From positions 1 to 33,299 of the forward strand of contig CAMDPA010000003.1 in assembly GCA_945903565.1 (NCBI GenBank): a stretch of DNA of 33,299 nucleotides, in the 5' to 3' direction. A program made the translations under genes and the position numbers. Numbering within the stretch: the first letter of the stretch is position 1; each line of letters starts with the position of its first letter. Source of the stretch: Devosia equisanguinis. Lineage in GTDB: Bacteria; Pseudomonadota; Alphaproteobacteria; Rhizobiales; Hyphomicrobiaceae. The notes beneath the pieces were generated by a model. That model worked only from the letters and a program-made list of their open reading frames with translations. It ran no database searches and was not told where the DNA came from. Shown here piece after piece: positions 30,879 through 33,299 of this stretch.

Positions 30879-30886
30879 TCCGGCTA

Positions 30887-31864
30887 TCATTCAACCTTCA
30901 GGCCGGCCTCCGTCACAACGCGGCGCCACTTGGCGAGATCGGTGGCGAGCTGGGTTGCGAGTTGCTCAGGCGTGCCGCCGAGGATCGTCGCGCCTTCGCT
31001 TTCGTACTTGGCCTTGACCTCCGCCAACGCGAGCGTCCGGTTCAGCTCGGTGTTGAGACGCGCGATGATTGCGGGTGACGTGCCGGCGCGCACCATGATG
31101 GCGAACCAGTTGCCCACGTCGTAGCCGGGAAAGCCGGACTCGGCCAAGGTCGGAACATCGGGCAGGCCCGAATTGCGTTGAGCCGTCGTGATCGCGAGCG
31201 CCCTCAGCTTGCCGCCGCGGATGTGGCCGATCAAAGCAGGCATAGCCGCGATGAAGAATTCCGCCCGGCCGGCGATCACGTCGATGAGGGCCGGCCCCGC
31301 GCCCTTGTATGGCACGTGCACGACCTTGATGCCGGCCGATAGCTGCATCAGCTCGATGCCCATGTGCGCCATGCTGCCGTTGCCGGAGGACGCGAACGTG
31401 AGTTCGCTGGGCTTGGCCTTGGCGGCGGCGATGAATTCCGCAACCGAATTGATCCTGGAGCCGGCCGCCGTCACCATCAGCTGCGGCGTCGAGGCGACGA
31501 GCCCTACGGGCGCAAGGTCTTTGATGGGATCGAACGGCACGGTCTTGTAGATGGCCGGGTTCACCGCGAGATTGGACACCTGCCCGAAGAGCAGCGTGTA
31601 GCCGTCCGGCTGCGACTTGGCGACCAGCTCGACACCGATGTTGCCGTTGGCGCCGCCGCGATTGTCGATCACGATGTTCTGCTTCAGGCCGTCGCCCAAG
31701 GCCGGCGTGATTTGCCGTGCCAGAATGTCGAGAACGCCGCCCGGCGGGAACGGCACGACCATTCGAAGTGCCCGCGAGGGGTAGTTGTCCTGTGCCGCCG
31801 CGGACGCACCGCCGATGATGGGACTGAGTAGCAGGCAGGAAAGCAGGAGACGACGGAAGGACAT
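30887..31864 (-). CDS. Tripartite tricarboxylate transporter (Bug family) substrate-binding protein
   Basis: Signal peptide, then NYPSRALRMVVPFPPGGVLDILARQITPALGDGLKQNIVIDNRGGANGNIGVELVAKSQPDGYTLLFG: Bug/TctC signature. Confidence 0.92.
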   Translation of the reverse strand: MSFRRLLLSCLLLSPIIGGASAAAQDNYPSRALRMVVPFPPGGVLDILARQITPALGDGLKQNIVIDNRGGANGNIGVELVAKSQPDGYTLLFGQVSNLAVNPAIYKTVPFDPIKDLAPVGLVASTPQLMVTAAGSRINSVAEFIAAAKAKPSELTFASSGNGSMAHMGIELMQLSAGIKVVHVPYKGAGPALIDVIAGRAEFFIAAMPALIGHIRGGKLRALAITTAQRNSGLPDVPTLAESGFPGYDVGNWFAIMVRAGTSPAIIARLNTELNRTLALAEVKAKYESEGATILGGTPEQLATQLATDLAKWRRVVTEAGLKVE

Positions 31865-31912
31865 CGGTATTCCTCCACTGCGCTGTCTATTTCGGCCACC
31901 GCGGATTCGGCG

Positions 31913-32872
31913 TTACGCGACGCCCTCGGCGTTCTGGATGAACTCAGGCGGCATGTCGGGGCCCCAGATGTAGACCGAGTCCTCGGGCGGGTAGTCGCCG
32001 GCGGGCCAGTCGCAATCGACGGGTACGTAGTCGATATCGCAGGAATACTCGCAGTAGCTGCCCCAGGGGTCGCGGACGTAGTGGAAGTAGTTGGAGCCGA
32101 GCACGTGGCGGCCCAGGCCCCAGCCTTTGGCGTAACCGCTCTCCAGCATCTGCTTGGCGCCAAGACCGATGTCCTGCACGCTGCCGACATCCCAACTGAA
32201 GTGGTGGTGGCCGGGTGAATCGGACTTCGCGAACGCCATCATGTGGTGATCGCTGCCGTGGATGCCGTGCATGAACGCGATCACGTCGGCGGAGCGGTCC
32301 GACAAGCGCATGCCCAGCACGCGGCCGTAGAACTCGATCGCCTTGGGTACATCGGTGGTGAACAGCAACAGGTGCGCGAACCGGCGCGGCCGCACGAGTG
32401 GCGCCGCGGACCGGCTCGGCTGGCCGCGCACGCCGGCGGGGCTCGATGCGATCCACGACGTGGTCTTCTCGTTGGGCGAGCACTTCTCCGCCACGCGCAG
32501 CTCGATCAGGTTGCCGTCGTGATCGCGCAGCCAGACGCCGTTTGACTGGCTGCCCTTGGGCGGATCGAGTTCGGTGATGCGCATCTCCTGTAGCCGCTTG
32601 CGAAACAGCGGTAGGTCCTCCTCGAACACGCCAAACGAAATGTGCCCAAACTTCTTGCGCGGCCCCTCGCTGATGCTGCCCCAGCGATGCGGCGTACCCG
32701 GCACGTACATGCCCAGGCCGTTGCCCTCCTCCGGCACATGAAGGCCGAAGTTCGTATAAAAATGATGCGCGACCTTGAGGTCCGGAACCGCCAGCGAGAA
32801 ATGATCGAGCGAGTGGACGCCGAGCTCGCCGGGCCTGCGGTTGGGCGCGATGTAGCCTTGGATCGCGGTCAT
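31913..32872 (-). CDS. VOC family protein, extradiol (catechol 2,3-dioxygenase-like) dioxygenase
   Basis: Two VOC modules: GVHSLDHFSLAVPDLKVAHHFYTNFGL and RFAHLLLFTTDVPKAIEFYGRVLGMRLSDRS. Candidate metal-ligand stretches HHHFSWDVGS and WGSYCEYSCDIDY. Confidence 0.88.
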   Translation of the reverse strand: MTAIQGYIAPNRRPGELGVHSLDHFSLAVPDLKVAHHFYTNFGLHVPEEGNGLGMYVPGTPHRWGSISEGPRKKFGHISFGVFEEDLPLFRKRLQEMRITELDPPKGSQSNGVWLRDHDGNLIELRVAEKCSPNEKTTSWIASSPAGVRGQPSRSAAPLVRPRRFAHLLLFTTDVPKAIEFYGRVLGMRLSDRSADVIAFMHGIHGSDHHMMAFAKSDSPGHHHFSWDVGSVQDIGLGAKQMLESGYAKGWGLGRHVLGSNYFHYVRDPWGSYCEYSCDIDYVPVDCDWPAGDYPPEDSVYIWGPDMPPEFIQNAEGVA

Positions 32873-33106
32873 CTTAGGCGCTTCCTATGTGGGCCGGGCG
32901 GTGGACGCGGCGGCGTCATCGTTTTCGGCAGCCTATCCCAGCCGTGCCCCACCTCACAACTTCGGTCTTCCGATCCGCACGATAACACTCCCACCCTCAC
33001 GCGGTTTCCCGCGCAAGGATGGAATCGTTGCTGGTTGCTCTGGCGCAAGCGCCAACGCAACGAATGACTCAGGGGCGCGGGGCGACAAGTGACCGCGTTG
33101 TTTAGT

Positions 33107-33244
33107 TTAGTTTTTTAGCGGCACACGTGCCGCCCCGCACAGGATTTTAAACGGCATACCCACGGCGTTGAACCGGATCATCGGACCCCCGAGTCTCACG
33201 GGGGCGGACGTGGCGAGCCTCGGCCCAGAGGTGCGCGTAAACAC
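33107..33244 (-). CDS. Candidate small ORF (45 aa, GTG start), unknown
   Basis: VFTRTSGPRLATSAPVRLGGPMIRFNAVGMPFKILCGAARVPLKN*, preceded in frame by a TGA. Internal Met starts also possible. Composition evidence only. Confidence 0.35.
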   Translation of the reverse strand: MFTRTSGPRLATSAPVRLGGPMIRFNAVGMPFKILCGAARVPLKN

Positions 33245-33299
33245 CGGGTGGGCCGACCTGTATCCCGCCCCTCACGATCGAGACGCCTCGCGAGCGCAA

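Noticed and set aside
29979-30890. 303-aa minus-strand ORF
   Set aside because: Antisense to the MetE-like gene and running through the 152-bp repeat.
33118-33133. Terminator at GCGGCACACGTGCCGC
   Set aside because: Stem is short with a ~2-nt loop, and the T-rich tract lies on the 5' side on the plus strand, so it does not form a proper intrinsic terminator in either direction.

Overview
This is a GC-rich alphaproteobacterial chromosomal window. By gene content and repeat style it looks like Hyphomicrobiales (Bradyrhizobium/Xanthobacteraceae-like), which is an inference. It is mostly metabolic. From the left it carries: a partial SDR; a DksA-like regulator with a histone-H1-like N-terminus; a CDF metal transporter; an operon of FrdA-like flavoprotein, truncated SdhB-like [2Fe-2S] protein and HyuA-HyuB/5-oxoprolinase fusion; an ABC-F ATPase; a cytochrome c, small secreted protein, Tat flavoprotein and beta-sandwich protein module; a two-component locus with a degenerate kinase, a stand-alone receiver and a MASE1-PAS-HWE kinase; cysK-sseA; a sulfatase at the end of a livGFMHK/acyl-CoA-ligase operon; a MetE-C-like protein; a Bug-type binding protein; and an extradiol-dioxygenase-like VOC protein. 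The most striking signal is inside the hyuAB-type gene (3539..7444, minus). Two diverged copies of the same 111-bp element (two inverted 27-bp palindromes around 57 bp, exactly 37 codons) and one unrelated 119-bp element with 27-bp perfect terminal inverted repeats all sit in frame, in the same codon phase. They appear to add peptide segments at loop positions of the enzyme, much like the Rickettsia palindromic elements that insert into genes. Several intergenic palindromic repeats and one candidate ncRNA with an intrinsic terminator are also reported. No CRISPR array, tRNA, rRNA, integrase or transposase was recognised.
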